Part shown: piece after piece, positions 42,880-54,400 of the stretch | How the letters are laid out: the number at the start of each line of letters is the position of its first letter | How positions within the stretch are numbered: the stretch's first letter is position 1 | NCBI GenBank assembly: GCA_947448745.1 | Contig: CANFOQ010000013.1 | Span: 1-57,365 of the forward strand | Length of the DNA stretch: 57,365 nt | Origin: Comamonadaceae bacterium | GTDB taxonomy: Bacteria; Pseudomonadota; Gammaproteobacteria; Burkholderiales; Burkholderiaceae_C | Direction of reading: 5' to 3' | Notes under the pieces: model-generated | Told to the model about the DNA's origin: nothing | Database searches by the model: none | Seen by the model: only the letters and a program-made list of their open reading frames with translations | Position numbers and translations under genes: made by a program

Positions 42880-44153
42880 CGGATTCTTTCGATGTCTGCG
42901 CCCAGGGCGCGGAGTTTGTCTTCCATGCGGTCGTAGCCGCGGTCCAGATGGTAAATCCGGTCCACCAAGGTTTCACCACTGGCCACCAAACCGGCAATCA
43001 CCAGCGAGGCCGAAGCGCGCAAATCGGTGGCCATGACGGTCGCGCCCGAGAGCTTGGCGACGCCTTCGACCATCGCCACCTTGCCGTCAATTTGAATGTG
43101 GGCGCCCAGGCGCAGCAACTCGTTCACATGCATGAAGCGGTTTTCAAAAATGGTTTCGGTGACTTTGGCGCTGCCTTGCGACACGGCATTGAGCACCATG
43201 AACTGGGCTTGCATGTCGGTGGGGAAACCAGGGTATTCGGTGGTGCGAAAACTTTGCGCTTTCAGGTGCGCAAACGCGGGGCCATCGGCACGCACCCGCA
43301 AGCCACCGGGCACGGCTTCAATCTGGGCACCTGCGTCCATCAGCTTGTCGATGACGGCTTCCAAATGGTCGCCACGCGCATGCTGCAACACCACGTCGCC
43401 ACCGGTGGCCGCCACAGCACACAAGAAGGTACCCGCTTCAATGCGGTCGGCCACCACGCTGTGCTGTGCGCCATGCAAAGACGCAACGCCTTGAATGTGG
43501 ATGCGGCTGGTGCCGTGGCCTTCGATCTTCGCGCCCATGGCGATCAGCAACTCGGCCAAATCGGGAATCTCGGGCTCTTGCGCGGCGTTTTCCAACACGG
43601 TTTCGCCCTCGGCCAAGGCCGCGGCCATGAGGAAATTTTCAGTGCCAGTGACGGTCACCATGTCGGTGGCGATGCGCGCCCCTTTCAAACGGCTGCGGCC
43701 GTCTTTCAATCGCGCCACCATGTAGCCTTGCTCCACATCAATGACGGCACCCATGGCTTGCAAGCCCTTGATGTGCTGGTCCACGGGGCGCGTGCCAATG
43801 GCGCAACCACCGGGCAAAGACACCTTGGCATGGCCGAAGCGGGCCAACAACGGGCCCAGCGCCAGCACCGAGGCCCGCATGGTTTTCACCAACTCGTAGG
43901 GCGCTTCGGGGGTGTGCAAACTGCCTGCGTTCATCACCATGTCACCGGCGTCGTTGCGCTCGGCGCTCACACCCATGTGGCGAATCAACTTGACCATGGT
44001 GGACACGTCTTGCAATCGCGGCACGTTCGACAGGGTGAGTGTGTCGGCCGTCAAAAGCGCGGCGCACAACTCGGGCAGCGCGGCATTTTTAGCGCCTGCA
44101 ATGGCGACAGTGCCGTTCAAGGAACGACCGCCGCGAATCAGCAATTTGTCCAT
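42876..44153 (-). CDS. murA: UDP-N-acetylglucosamine 1-carboxyvinyltransferase
   Basis: 425 residues. First committed step of peptidoglycan synthesis, transferring enolpyruvate from PEP to UDP-GlcNAc. K22 and N23 (AKNAALP) and the catalytic Cys117 in [10 protein letters not shown], the fosfomycin target, are all present. It begins 14 bases after the bolA-like gene. Confidence 0.96.
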   Translation of the reverse strand: MDKLLIRGGRSLNGTVAIAGAKNAALPELCAALLTADTLTLSNVPRLQDVSTMVKLIRHMGVSAERNDAGDMVMNAGSLHTPEAPYELVKTMRASVLALGPLLARFGHAKVSLPGGCAIGTRPVDQHIKGLQAMGAVIDVEQGYMVARLKDGRSRLKGARIATDMVTVTGTENFLMAAALAEGETVLENAAQEPEIPDLAELLIAMGAKIEGHGTSRIHIQGVASLHGAQHSVVADRIEAGTFLCAVAATGGDVVLQHARGDHLEAVIDKLMDAGAQIEAVPGGLRVRADGPAFAHLKAQSFRTTEYPGFPTDMQAQFMVLNAVSQGSAKVTETIFENRFMHVNELLRLGAHIQIDGKVAMVEGVAKLSGATVMATDLRASASLVIAGLVASGETLVDRIYHLDRGYDRMEDKLRALGADIERIR

Positions 44154-44167
44154 AGCGTGTCAGGCCC

Positions 44168-44407
44168 TCAGGCCTGGGTCTTCCATTCTGCGGGAGTGAA
44201 GGTTTTCATCGACAAAGCGTGCACCTCGTCGTTGGCCATTTTGTCGCCCAAGGTGGCATAAACCTTTTGGTGCCGTTGAATCGGACGCAAGCCCTCGAAG
44301 GCGGTGGTGACCACGGTGGCATACCAATGGCGGCCATCGCCTTCGACATGCACGTGGTCGCAGGGCAAGCCATTGGCGATCATGGTTTCAATCTGGTCTG
44401 CGGTCAT
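44168..44407 (-). CDS. BolA/IbaG family protein
   Basis: 79 residues. BolA fold with HVHVEGDGRHWYATVV and the RHQKVYATLG helix region, ending DEVHALSMKTF. The IbaG (YrbA) branch is likely because of its position between the Mla/ABC genes and murA, as in E. coli where ibaG lies between mlaB and murA. Implicated in iron-sulfur handling with monothiol glutaredoxins. Confidence 0.88.
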   Translation of the reverse strand: MTADQIETMIANGLPCDHVHVEGDGRHWYATVVTTAFEGLRPIQRHQKVYATLGDKMANDEVHALSMKTFTPAEWKTQA

Positions 44408-44410
44408 GGT

Positions 44411-45166
44411 TCAACCTCGAATTTTGTAGCCGCTGCGCAGCAGTTGAAGGGCCAATGCGGCCACCAGCACATAAGCACCACCCACCAGCCCCAGGCTGAG
44501 CCAGGGCGACACATCGCTCACGCCAAAGAAGCCGTAGCGAAAGCCGTCGATCATGTAGAAAAACGGGTTGAGGTGACTGATTTGTTGCCAAAACGGCGGC
44601 AGCGAATGGATGGAATAGAACACGCCGCTCAGGAACGTCATGGGCGTGATCAGGAAGTTTTGAAAGGACGACATTTGGTCGAACTTGTCGGCCCACAAAC
44701 CGGCAATGAGGCCCAATGTGCCGAGCATGGCCGCGCCCAACAAGGCGAATACCAAGATCCACAAGGGCGCGACAAAACTGAGTGGCGCAAACCACATGGT
44801 GACCAGCAACACGCCCAAGCCCACCACCAAACCGCGCACCACCGCCGCCAACACATAGGCGGCAAACCAACTGATTGGGCCCAAGGGCGTGAGCAAAATA
44901 AAAACCAAATTGCCCATCATCTTGCTTTGCACCATCGAGGAAGAACTGTTGGCAAACGCGTTTTGCAACAAGCTCATCATCACCAAACCAGGCACCAAAA
45001 ACGCGGTGTAGCTCACGCTGTCATAGACCGTGACACGGCCTTCGAGCAAATGCCCAAAAATCAGCATGTACAAGAGCGCGGTGAGCACCGGTGCAGCAAT
45101 GGTTTGCGCACTGACTTTCCAAAAGCGCAGCACTTCTTTGTAGAACAGGGCTTGCCATCCCATCAT
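44411..45166 (-). CDS. ABC-2 type transporter permease
   Basis: 251 residues with six predicted membrane helices (YTAFLVPGLVMMSLL near 50 and MTFLSGVFYSIHSLP near 170 are the ABC-2 hallmarks). Related to YadH. Together with the ATPase that overlaps it by four bases it forms an exporter of unknown substrate. Its steady position after the mla genes in Betaproteobacteria suggests an envelope role, which is inference. Confidence 0.88.
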   Translation of the reverse strand: MMGWQALFYKEVLRFWKVSAQTIAAPVLTALLYMLIFGHLLEGRVTVYDSVSYTAFLVPGLVMMSLLQNAFANSSSSMVQSKMMGNLVFILLTPLGPISWFAAYVLAAVVRGLVVGLGVLLVTMWFAPLSFVAPLWILVFALLGAAMLGTLGLIAGLWADKFDQMSSFQNFLITPMTFLSGVFYSIHSLPPFWQQISHLNPFFYMIDGFRYGFFGVSDVSPWLSLGLVGGAYVLVAALALQLLRSGYKIRG

Positions 45167-46068
45167 GGTGCGGCTCCCATCACATCGAGAAACACATCTT
45201 CCAAATCGGCTTTGCGAATTTCCACGTCTTGCGCTTGCAAGCCTGCGCTGCGCACGGCCGCCAAGTAGTGTTCAATTTGGGCCGCGTCATTGGCTGGGAA
45301 CTGGACGATGCGCCCGGTGACGCGGGCTTGCGCGGCCAACTCGGGCGGCAGTTGCTCGTCAAGCTTGAAACGCAGCACATTGCTGGAGGCGTTTTTAAGC
45401 AAGGTGCTGGTGTTGTCCAAGGCGACTACCTTGCCTTGTTTCAACATGGCGATGCGCGAGCACAAAGCCTCGGCCTCTTCCAAATAATGCGTGGTCAGCA
45501 ACACGGTGTGGCCTTCGCGGTTCAACCGCGCGATGAACTGCCACAGGGTTTGGCGCAACTCCACATCGACACCGGCGGTGGGTTCATCAAGCACGATGAC
45601 CGGCGGTTTGTGCACCAGGGCTTGTGCCACCAAGACGCGGCGCTTCATGCCGCCTGAGAGTTGGCGCATGTTGTGGTTGGCCTTGTCGGCCAGCCCCAGG
45701 CATTCCAAGAGTTCATCCAACCATGCACCGTTGTCGGTGATGCCGAAATAGCCCGATTGAAAACGCAGGGCTTCGCGCACTGTGAAGAACGGATCGAACA
45801 CCAACTCTTGCGGCACCACGCCCAACAACTTGCGCACTTGCAAAGCCTGTGACTTCACGTCCAAGCCATGCACTTGAATGCGACCACTGCTGGCTTGTTG
45901 CAAGCCAGCCAAGATGCTGATCAGGGTGGTTTTGCCGGCGCCGTTGGGGCCGAGCAAGCCGAAAAATTCACCGGCTTGGATGTCGAATGAAACCCCATCC
46001 AATGCGGTGAACGTGCCACGGGCATTGGTGAAGGATTTGCTGACGGATTGGAAAGAAATGGCGGTCAT
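45163..46068 (-). CDS. ABC transporter ATP-binding protein
   Basis: 301 residues. Walker A GPNGAGKTT near 40, Q-loop VVPQELVFD, signature LSGGMKRR, Walker B VIVLDEPTAG and H-loop LTTHYLEEAE. YadG-like class with a C-terminal extension of about 70 residues. Pairs with the ABC-2 permease (ATGA overlap). Confidence 0.9.
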   Translation of the reverse strand: MTAISFQSVSKSFTNARGTFTALDGVSFDIQAGEFFGLLGPNGAGKTTLISILAGLQQASSGRIQVHGLDVKSQALQVRKLLGVVPQELVFDPFFTVREALRFQSGYFGITDNGAWLDELLECLGLADKANHNMRQLSGGMKRRVLVAQALVHKPPVIVLDEPTAGVDVELRQTLWQFIARLNREGHTVLLTTHYLEEAEALCSRIAMLKQGKVVALDNTSTLLKNASSNVLRFKLDEQLPPELAAQARVTGRIVQFPANDAAQIEHYLAAVRSAGLQAQDVEIRKADLEDVFLDVMGAAP

Positions 46069-46120
46069 AGGAAGCCTTGCATTCTACGACCTGGGGTGTT
46101 TGCACCCCTGAAGAAGGGCT

Positions 46121-46402
46121 TCAGGCGGGCACGGGGGGCAATTGCAGCACCTCGGACAGGCCATACACCTGCGCCAAGCTGCGGGCTCGATCGGGCAGGC
46201 CTTGCACTTGCAGCTGGCCACCACGCTGTGTGGCTTCACGCATGCCGGCCAACAACACAGCCAAGGCCGAGGAGTCGAACTGCTGCAAGGCCGAGGCGTC
46301 GATGGTCAAGGAGGTCTGGGCTTGCACCGCGGCCACCAAGGCTTGCGCCGTGGCCGAGGCTTGGGCATGGGTCAGCACAGCAGGCAAACTGAAACTGGTC
46401 AT
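46121..46402 (-). CDS. mlaB: STAS-domain protein MlaB
   Basis: 93 residues, a single STAS domain with DASALQQFDSSALAVLLAG, the conserved D-S-S-A-L-A-V loop. In the Mla complex MlaB binds the ATPase MlaF and is needed for its stability. It overlaps mlaC by four bases. Confidence 0.87.
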   Translation of the reverse strand: MTSFSLPAVLTHAQASATAQALVAAVQAQTSLTIDASALQQFDSSALAVLLAGMREATQRGGQLQVQGLPDRARSLAQVYGLSEVLQLPPVPA

Positions 46403-47055
46403 TTGCGGTTGTTGGCTTTGTTGCGCTCGGCCAAGGTGGCAATCAGGCCGTCAATGCCCTTGGCATTGATTTCTTGCGAGAACTGGCTGCGGTAGTTGTC
46501 GACCAACCAAACGCCCAGCAAATTGAAGTTGTAAATGCGCCAGCCGGAGGCGGTGTCGGGGGTTTTTTCCAAGCGGTAGTCGATGGCCACGGGCTCATTG
46601 CCACCGCGCAACTCGGAACGCACCACCAACTCGGTGTCGGTAGGCGCGGCACGCACGGGTTTGACGACGATGCTGTAGTTGTCTTTCACCTGGGCCAAAG
46701 CACCCGAGTAAGAGCGCATCAACAGCACTTTGAATTCTTCAATCAGGCGTTTTTGCTGCTCGGGGGTGGCTTGCCGCCAAGCCGGGCCGACCGCAGAAGC
46801 GGTCATGCGCTTGAAGTTGATGTGCTCGACCAAACGGGTGTCGACCAAGGCCGCGATTTTTTGCAAGTCACCGGCTTTGAGCGCGGGGTCTTTGCGCACC
46901 GTGTCCAACATGTCGCTGGACAAACGCTGCATGAACACATCAGGGGCTTCTTCGGCCAACACCGGCGATTGCAGTGTCAAGAGCAGGCCCAGGCCGCACA
47001 AGACCTTCAACAGTTGTTGAAAAGAAAAGAGAACGGAGGTGGTGAGGGTTCGCAT
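46399..47055 (-). CDS. mlaC: periplasmic phospholipid carrier MlaC
   Basis: 218 residues with a signal peptide (cleaved near SPVLAEE). MlaC/Ttg2D features: RMTASAVGPAWRQATPEQQKRLIEEFK (in parts: GPAWRQATPEQ, LIEEFK), LLMRSYSGAL and a late DGLIATL. It ferries phospholipid between the outer-membrane MlaA and the MlaFEDB complex. A TATACT sequence 20 bp upstream could be an internal promoter. Confidence 0.93.
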   Translation of the reverse strand: MRTLTTSVLFSFQQLLKVLCGLGLLLTLQSPVLAEEAPDVFMQRLSSDMLDTVRKDPALKAGDLQKIAALVDTRLVEHINFKRMTASAVGPAWRQATPEQQKRLIEEFKVLLMRSYSGALAQVKDNYSIVVKPVRAAPTDTELVVRSELRGGNEPVAIDYRLEKTPDTASGWRIYNFNLLGVWLVDNYRSQFSQEINAKGIDGLIATLAERNKANNRK

Positions 47056-47088
47056 GGTGGAGCGAGTTTAGTATAAAAGTGGCACTGT

Positions 47089-47841
47089 CTACTGGTCGTA
47101 GCGTTCCTCTTTGCCGCTTTCTCCGGGCCCGTTGCCCTCCTCCTTGTCGGCCGCGCCACGCCGGGTCTGCGCCTTGCGCCGCTGCAAGTAGGCGTCGCGG
47201 ATGAAGGCGTATTTGTCCAGCGCCACCTGGTCGAGCTGCTTGTCCATCCCTAAAAACTCGACACGCTTGTCGATCACCCGCACCGCCGTGCCGCTGTAGC
47301 GGGTGGCCGTGGGGTTGACGTTGGACCACAGGTTTTCTTGGATGTCGACCACCACCCCAACGGTGTCCCGCACACTGGACGGGCCCAACACCGGCAGCAC
47401 CACATACGGCCCCGCAGGCACACCCCAGTAGCCCAGGGTTTGGCCAAAGTCGGCGTTGTAGCGTTGCAGCCCCAAGCGGGTGCCCCAATCAATCACGCCG
47501 TAAATGCCAAACACCGAATTGACAGCGACACGCAATCCGGTTTCAGCGGTTTCCATGGGTTTGAGTTGCAGCGCATTGTTGGCGGTGGACCAGATGTCGG
47601 TGAGGTTGCCAAAGAAGTTGTGCACGCCGTCTTGCAAGAGCTCGGGCACGGCTTTTTTGTACTGCGTGGCCACCGGTTTGAGCAGGCTGCGGTCTATGCT
47701 GTCGTTGAAATCACTGACGCGGCGGTTGGTGGTTTCAAACGGGTCTTGCGGGTTCAAGCCTTGGCCCGGCACACTGGCACAGCCCACGCTGAGCAGACTC
47801 AGACAGAGCAACAGCGTGTGCAGCAAGCGAGAAGACATCAT
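47089..47841 (-). CDS. mlaA: outer-membrane lipoprotein MlaA (VacJ)
   Basis: 250 residues. Lipoprotein signal ends SVGC (Cys near 21). NPQDPFETTNRRVSDFND is the family's opening, then NNFFGN-like HNFFGNLTDIWSTANN, DFGQTLGYWGVPAGPYVVLP (in part) and GPSSVRDT. It removes phospholipid from the outer leaflet of the outer membrane. The charged C-terminal 30 residues are extra. Inserted between mlaD and mlaC, which is the betaproteobacterial order. Confidence 0.93.
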   Translation of the reverse strand: MMSSRLLHTLLLCLSLLSVGCASVPGQGLNPQDPFETTNRRVSDFNDSIDRSLLKPVATQYKKAVPELLQDGVHNFFGNLTDIWSTANNALQLKPMETAETGLRVAVNSVFGIYGVIDWGTRLGLQRYNADFGQTLGYWGVPAGPYVVLPVLGPSSVRDTVGVVVDIQENLWSNVNPTATRYSGTAVRVIDKRVEFLGMDKQLDQVALDKYAFIRDAYLQRRKAQTRRGAADKEEGNGPGESGKEERYDQ

Positions 47842-47844
47842 GGG

Positions 47845-48324
47845 TCAATGGCCACCGGGTTGGTCGGCGGGAGCCGCAGCTTTGTCGTACAAGAAGCGGC
47901 TGATCAGGTTCTCCAACACCACCGCCGATTGGGTGGATTGCAAGCGATCGCCGTCTTTCAAATTGGCGGTGTCGGCACCGGCCTCGATGCCGATGTACTG
48001 CTCACCCAGCAAACCGCTGGTGAGGATTTTCAACGAGCTGTCTTTGGGAAATTGGTATTGCACATCCATGGCCAGAATGACCTTGGCTTGAAAGCTCTTA
48101 TCGTCAAACCGAATCTCTTTGACACGGCCCACCACCACGCCCGCGCTTTTCACCGGCGCTTGTTTTTTCAAACCGCCGATGTTGTCAAACAAGGCATTGA
48201 CGGTATAGGTTTTTTGCCAATTCAGACTGAGCAAATTGGCCGATTGCAGCGCCAAAAACAGCAGGGCTGCGGCACCCAACAGCACCAAGAAACCCACCCA
48301 CACATCGGTTGTCGAGCGTTGCAT
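47845..48324 (-). CDS. mlaD: MCE-domain protein MlaD
   Basis: 159 residues. One N-terminal membrane helix (about 8-26) and one MCE domain (TVNALFDNIGGLKKQAPVKSAGVVVGRV, in parts), then GLLGEQYIGIEAG near 105-117. It forms the hexameric periplasmic ring of the complex. AGGAAG is nine bases before the ATG. Confidence 0.93.
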   Translation of the reverse strand: MQRSTTDVWVGFLVLLGAAALLFLALQSANLLSLNWQKTYTVNALFDNIGGLKKQAPVKSAGVVVGRVKEIRFDDKSFQAKVILAMDVQYQFPKDSSLKILTSGLLGEQYIGIEAGADTANLKDGDRLQSTQSAVVLENLISRFLYDKAAAPADQPGGH

Positions 48325-48340
48325 TGCTAGTCTTCCTTTT

Positions 48341-49120
48341 TCACAGCTTGAACATCAGCGCGGTCAATACAAAATCCAGCGCCAGCACAGTCAACGAGGC
48401 CATCACCACGGTGCGCGTGGTGGCCCGCGCCACCCCATCGGGTGTGGGCTGGGCTTCATAGCCTTGGCGCAGCGCGATGAAACTGACCGTCAAACCAAAC
48501 ACCAGGGTTTTGATGACGCCATTGCCAACATCGGCCCAGACATCCACGCCATCGCGCATTTGACCCCAAAACGAACCGGGGTCCACGCCGATCATGACCA
48601 CGCCCACCAGCCAACCGCCGATGATGCCGACCGCGCTGAAGATCGCGCCCAAAATGGGCATGACCAAGACCCCTGCCCAAAAGCGCGGTGCCAAGATGCG
48701 TTGCACCGGGTCGATGGCCATCATTTCCATGGCACTGAGTTGCTCACCGGCTTTCATCAAACCAATTTCAGCAGTGAGGGATGTGCCCGCGCGGCCTGTG
48801 AACAACAAGGCCGAGATGACAGGACCGAGTTCGCGCACCAGGCTGAGCGCCACCAACATGCCCAGGGCCGACGCCGAACCAAAACGCTGCAAGGTGTTGT
48901 AGCCCTGCAAGGCCAACACAAAGCCGACAAACAAACCCGACACCGAGATGATGGCCAAGGAGTAGTTGCCCAAGAAATGCATGTGATCGCGCACCAAACC
49001 AAAACGGCGCAAACACGCCGGGGCCAACAAGATGAGCCGCACAAACAATGCGGTGGCGTGTCCCACATCGGCCAACCAAGCGCGGGTGGCAGCACCGACA
49101 CGCGCGACGAAATTCATCAT
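48341..49120 (-). CDS. mlaE: phospholipid transport permease MlaE
   Basis: 259 residues, MlaE/permease fold with five or six helices and the motif LVRELGPVISALLFTGRAGTS (in part), followed by ELGLMKAGEQL-like EIGLMKAGEQLSAMEMMAIDP. It overlaps mlaF by ATGA. Confidence 0.95.
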   Translation of the reverse strand: MMNFVARVGAATRAWLADVGHATALFVRLILLAPACLRRFGLVRDHMHFLGNYSLAIISVSGLFVGFVLALQGYNTLQRFGSASALGMLVALSLVRELGPVISALLFTGRAGTSLTAEIGLMKAGEQLSAMEMMAIDPVQRILAPRFWAGVLVMPILGAIFSAVGIIGGWLVGVVMIGVDPGSFWGQMRDGVDVWADVGNGVIKTLVFGLTVSFIALRQGYEAQPTPDGVARATTRTVVMASLTVLALDFVLTALMFKL

Positions 49121-49935
49121 GCGTGCTCCTCCTTGGCCACGCCATAGTCTTGCGCTGCAGGCTTGGCGGGGTAATGAAACCGCACCGGGCCTTCGGGCGC
49201 GGCGCTGACAAATTGATGCACCAGTGGGTCGGTGCTGTGGCGCACTTCTTCAGGCGTGCCTTGCGCGGCGATGCGGCCATTGGCCAAGATCACCACCTTG
49301 TCGGCGATGCGAAACGTTTCTTCCAAATCGTGCGACACCACGATGCTGGTCAAGCCGAGCGCGTCATTGAGTTGGCGAATCAAACGCGCCGCCGTGCCCA
49401 AAGAAATCGGGTCGAGACCCGCAAAGGGCTCGTCGTACATCATGAGTTCGGGGTCGAGTGCCATGGCGCGGGCCAAGGCCACGCGACGTGCCATGCCGCC
49501 TGAAATTTCACTCGGGAACAAGTCCCGTGCGCCACGCAAACCCACGGCTTCGAGTTTCATCAGTACGATGTCGCGCACCATGGCTTCAGACAAGTTTGCG
49601 TGTTCGCGCAAAGGAAAGGCCACGTTGTCAAACACGCTCATGTCGGTGAACAAAGCCCCAAACTGGAACAACATGCCCATGCGACGCCGCGCTTGGTAAA
49701 GCGCTTCTTTGTTCAAGCAGCCAATGTCTTGCTGTTCAAACAGCACCGCGCCCGATTGCGCTTGGTGCTGGCCACCAATCAGGCGCAGCACGGTGGTTTT
49801 GCCACCACCCGAGGCACCCATGAGCGCGGTGACCTTGCCACGCGGCACCTGCAAGCTGACACCCTCCAACACCGGTCTGTCGCCATAGCCAAAGTGGATA
49901 TCGCGCAGTTCAACGAGGTTGGCAGACGTGGTCAT
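49117..49935 (-). CDS. mlaF: phospholipid transport ATPase MlaF
   Basis: 272 residues. Walker [10 protein letters not shown] (Ser/Gly-rich variant usual for MlaF), signature [10 protein letters not shown], Walker [14 protein letters not shown] and H-loop VVSHDLEET. Energises the MlaE permease. It overlaps gltD by ATGA, so the mla genes are apparently expressed with glutamate synthase in this genome. Confidence 0.95.
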   Translation of the reverse strand: MTTSANLVELRDIHFGYGDRPVLEGVSLQVPRGKVTALMGASGGGKTTVLRLIGGQHQAQSGAVLFEQQDIGCLNKEALYQARRRMGMLFQFGALFTDMSVFDNVAFPLREHANLSEAMVRDIVLMKLEAVGLRGARDLFPSEISGGMARRVALARAMALDPELMMYDEPFAGLDPISLGTAARLIRQLNDALGLTSIVVSHDLEETFRIADKVVILANGRIAAQGTPEEVRHSTDPLVHQFVSAAPEGPVRFHYPAKPAAQDYGVAKEEHA

Positions 49936-51413
49936 CGTGGCAGTGTACTGTCCCCCATCAAGAATTGGTCAATGGTGCGGGCCGCTTGACGGCCTTCGCG
50001 GATGGCCCAAACCACCAAGGACTGGCCACGCCGAATGTCACCGGCGGCAAACACCTTGGGCACATTGGTGATGTAGCCACTGCCCTCTTCGGTGTGCGCT
50101 TTGGCGTTGCCACGTGCGTCTTTGTCCACGCCAAAGGCTTCCAGCACCGAGGCCACCGGGTTGGTGAAGCCCATGGCCAACAACACCATGTCGGCTTTGT
50201 GGATTTCTTCGGTGCCGGGCACTTCGGTGAGCTTGCCGTCTTTCATTTCAACCCGCACGGTTTTCAAGCCAGTGAGTTGGCCTTTTTCGCCGATGAATTC
50301 TTTGGTGGAAATGGCGAACTCGCGTTTGAGCACGCCTTTCTCGGCGCTTTCATCGTGGCTGGAACTGGTGCGCATTTTCAGCGGCCAATACGGCCACACC
50401 AAGGGCTTGTTTTCTTGCTCGGGGGGCATGGGCATGACTTCGAATTGCTCGACGCTGACTGCACCGTGACGCGTGCTGGTGCCCACGCAATCGGAGCCGG
50501 TGTCGCCGCCACCGATGACGATCACGTGTTTGCCATCAGCACGCAATTGGTCTTTGATTTTGTCGCCTGCGTTCACTTTGTTTTGCTGCGGCAAAAACTC
50601 CATGGCGAAATGCACGCCTGCCAGCTCGCGGCCGGGCACGGGCAAATCACGCGAAACTTCTGAGCCACCGGTGAGCAGCACCGCATCGAATTCTTTTTTC
50701 AATTGATCGGCGCTGATGTTTTCTTTGGACCAGTTGGTGACCTTGCTGTCTTTGGGCCAGTGGCCCACCAACACGCCGGTTTTGAACACCACGCCTTCGG
50801 CTTGCATTTGCTCAACGCGGCGGTCGATGTGGCTTTTTTCCATTTTGAAGTCGGGGATGCCATAGCGCAACAAACCACCAACACGGTCATTTTTCTCAAA
50901 CACCGTGACCGCATGACCAACACGTGCCAACTGCTGTGCTGCGGCCAAGCCAGCAGGGCCAGCACCAATGACCGCGACTTTCTTGCCGGTTTTGTGCGCG
51001 GCGGGTTGGGGCTTGACCCAGCCCTCGGCCCAGCCCTTGTCAATGATGGCGTGCTCGATCGACTTGATGCCCACCGCGTCATCGTTCACATTCAAGGTGC
51101 AAGCCGCTTCGCAAGGTGCGGGGCAGATGCGACCGGTGAACTCGGGGAAGTTGTTGGTGCTGTGCAAAACCGTGAGCGCGTTTTGCCATTGGTTGTTGAA
51201 CACCAGGTCGTTGAAGTCGGGGATGATGTTGTTGACCGGACAGCCGTTGTTGCAAAACGGTGTGCCGCAGTCCATGCAGCGTGCGCTTTGGGTTTTGGCC
51301 TGCTCGGGCGACAAGGCCACGACAAACTCTTTGTAGTGTTTCAAACGCTCGGGCACGGGCTTGTAGCCCTCTTCGACCCGTTCGAATTCCATGAAACCGG
51401 TGATTTTTCCCAT
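49932..51413 (-). CDS. gltD: glutamate synthase small subunit
   Basis: 493 residues. N-terminal cysteines 46, 49, 54 and 58 ([13 protein letters not shown]) bind an iron-sulfur cluster; [17 protein letters not shown] near 146 binds FAD and [17 protein letters not shown] near 295 binds NADPH. It feeds electrons to GltB. Begins 18 bases after the gltB stop. Confidence 0.96.
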   Translation of the reverse strand: MGKITGFMEFERVEEGYKPVPERLKHYKEFVVALSPEQAKTQSARCMDCGTPFCNNGCPVNNIIPDFNDLVFNNQWQNALTVLHSTNNFPEFTGRICPAPCEAACTLNVNDDAVGIKSIEHAIIDKGWAEGWVKPQPAAHKTGKKVAVIGAGPAGLAAAQQLARVGHAVTVFEKNDRVGGLLRYGIPDFKMEKSHIDRRVEQMQAEGVVFKTGVLVGHWPKDSKVTNWSKENISADQLKKEFDAVLLTGGSEVSRDLPVPGRELAGVHFAMEFLPQQNKVNAGDKIKDQLRADGKHVIVIGGGDTGSDCVGTSTRHGAVSVEQFEVMPMPPEQENKPLVWPYWPLKMRTSSSHDESAEKGVLKREFAISTKEFIGEKGQLTGLKTVRVEMKDGKLTEVPGTEEIHKADMVLLAMGFTNPVASVLEAFGVDKDARGNAKAHTEEGSGYITNVPKVFAAGDIRRGQSLVVWAIREGRQAARTIDQFLMGDSTLPR

Positions 51414-51431
51414 GATGGATCCTGTGACTGC

Positions 51432-54400
51432 TTAAGACTTGACGGTGGCTTTTTTGGCCTTGGCGGGTTTTTCGGCGGCGGCTGCCAGCTCGCCGAGCGC
51501 GCGTTTGTATTCATTGGGGAAGACTTTGACGAACTTGCCCCGTGCCTCGGCCCAGTTGTCCAACAAAGCGCGGGCGCGTTTCGAACCCGTCCAACGGTGG
51601 TGGTCCTCCAGCAATTTTTTCAACTGCATTTCGTCGCTTTGACCTCGGTGCCACAACGCAGCAGGCACGGCAGCGGCTTGTTCTTTTTCACCCAGCACCG
51701 GCTCCATGCTGACCATGGCGGTGTTGCAGCGTTTGTCAAACAAACCGTCTTCGTTGTAAACGTAAGCAATGCCACCACTCATGCCGGCGGCGAAGTTGCG
51801 ACCGGTGTTGCCCAACACAGCGACGGTGCCGCCGGTCATGTACTCGCAACCATGGTCGCCCGTGCCTTCGACCACCGCGGTGGCACCTGACAAACGCACG
51901 GCAAAACGCTCACCGGCGACGCCGCTGAAAAAGGCTTCGCCGCTGGTCGCGCCATACAGCACCGTGTTGCCCACAATCGTGTTCGACACCGCGTCGCCAC
52001 GGAAGTCGATGCTGGGGCGCACGATGACACGACCACCCGACAAGCCTTTGCCGGTGTAGTCGTTGGCGTCGCCAATCAAGTACAGCGTGATGCCCTTGGC
52101 CAAGAAGGCGCCAAAGGATTGACCACCTGTCCCTTCAAGTTGAATGCGCAACGTGTCATCAGGCAAACCTTCGGGGCGCACTTGCGTGAGCGCACCCGAC
52201 AACATGGCACCCACGGAACGATTGACGTTGCGTGCGACTTCCATGAACTGCACCTTCTCGCCCTTGTCGATGGCGGCGCGGCTTTTCTCGATGAGGCGTT
52301 TGTCCAAGGCTTTGTCCAAGCCGTGGTCTTGGGTTTGCGTGTGGAACAGCGCGGTGCCTTGCGGCACGGCGGGCATGGCCAGCAATCGGCTGAAGTCCAA
52401 GCCTTTGGCTTTCCAATGTTCAACGCCTTTTTTCATGTCGAGCAAATCGGCACGGCCAATCAAGTCATCGAACTTGGCGATGCCCAATTGCGCCATGATG
52501 TGACGCACTTCTTCGGCGATGAAGAAGAAATAGTTGACGACATGTTCGGGCTTGCCTGAGAACTTCTGACGCAGCACCGGGTCTTGCGTGGCCACACCGA
52601 CTGGGCAGGTGTTCAAGTGGCACTTGCGCATCATGATGCAGCCCTCCACCACCAGCGGTGCTGTGGCGAAACCAAATTCATCAGCACCCAGCAATGCGCC
52701 AATGGCGACATCGCGACCGGTTTTCATTTGGCCGTCGGTTTGAACCCGAATGCGGCTGCGCAAACCATTGAGCACCAAGGTTTGCTGGGTTTCGGCCAAG
52801 CCGATTTCCCAAGGGCTGCCGCAATGCTTGATGGACGACCAAGGCGATGCGCCGGTGCCGCCGTCATGACCCGCGATCACCACGTGGTCGGCCTTGCACT
52901 TGGCCACACCGGCAGCGATGGTGCCCACACCCACCTCGGACACCAGTTTGACGCTGATGTCGGCGTGCGGTGCCACGTTTTTCAAGTCGTGGATGAGTTG
53001 CGCCAAGTCTTCAATGGAATAAATATCGTGGTGCGGTGGTGGCGAGATGAGGCCGACACCGGGCACCGAGTAACGCAAGAAACCGATGTACTCGGACACC
53101 TTGCTGCCGGGCAACTGACCGCCCTCACCGGGCTTGGCCCCTTGCGCCATCTTGATCTGGATTTGATCGGATGACGACAGGTATTCAGCGGTGACACCAA
53201 AGCGGCCCGAAGCCACTTGCTTGATTTTGGAGCGCAATGAGTCGCCCGCCAGCAAAGGCATGTCAACTTCAACTTGCTTGTCGCCAATCACGCTCTTCAA
53301 GGACTCGCCCGCTTTGATGGGGATGCCTTTGAGTTCATTGCGGTAACGCGCAGGGTCTTCGCCGCCCTCACCCGTGTTGCTCTTGCCGCCAATGCGGTTC
53401 ATGGCGACAGCCAAGGTGGCATGGGCTTCGGTGGAAATCGAACCCAGCGACATGGCCCCTGTTGCAAAGCGTTTGACGATTTCAGTAGCAGGTTCGACTT
53501 GGTCGAGGGGAATGGCTTTGCTCGGATCGATTTTGAATTCGAACAAACCACGCAAGGTCATGTGGCGACGGCTTTGGTCGTTGATGATTTGCGCGTACTC
53601 TTTGTAGGTGCTGAAATTGTTGGCACGGGTGCTGTGCTGCAACTTGGCAATCGCGTCGGGCGTCCACATGTGGTCTTCGCCACGTGCACGCCAAGCGTAT
53701 TCACCACCGGCGTCGAGCATGGTGGCCAGCACCGGGTCATCGCTGAAGGCGCTGGTGTGCATTCGAATCGCTTCTTCGGCGATGTCAAAAATACCAATGC
53801 CTTCGACACGGCTGGGGGTGCCGGTGAAGTACTTGGCGATGGTTTCGCTGTTCAAGCCAATCGCTTCAAACAACTGCGCACCGCAGTACGACATGTAGGT
53901 GGACACGCCCATCTTGGACATGATTTTCGACAGGCCCTTGCCAATCGCTTTGACGTAGTTGTAGATGGCTTTGTCAGCGGACAAATCACCGGGCAACTCG
54001 GCGTGCATGGCGGCCAAAGACTCCATCGCCAAATACGGATGCACGGCCTCTGCGCCATAACCGGCCAACACCGCGAAGTGGTGCACTTCGCGTGCGCTGC
54101 CGGTTTCCACCACCAAACCAGCCGTGGTGCGCAAGCCTTCTTTCACCAGGTGTTGGTGGATGGCCGACAAGGCCAGCAAGGCAGGGATGGCGACTTGGGT
54201 CGCGGTGATAGCGCGGTCGCTGATGATCAAGATGTTGTGGCCGCTCTTGATGTGGTCCACAGCTTCAGCGCACAGTGAGGCCAACTTGGCTTCAACGCCT
54301 TCATGGCCCCAAGACAAGGGGTAGGTGATGTCCAAGGTGGCGCTCTTGAACTTGCCGTTGGTCATGCTTTCGATGTGGCGAAGCTTGGCCATGTCTTGGA

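Noticed and set aside
42948-44261. 437-codon open frame opposite murA
   Set aside because: Histidine- and glycine-rich antisense translation of murA, no motif, no ribosome-binding site.
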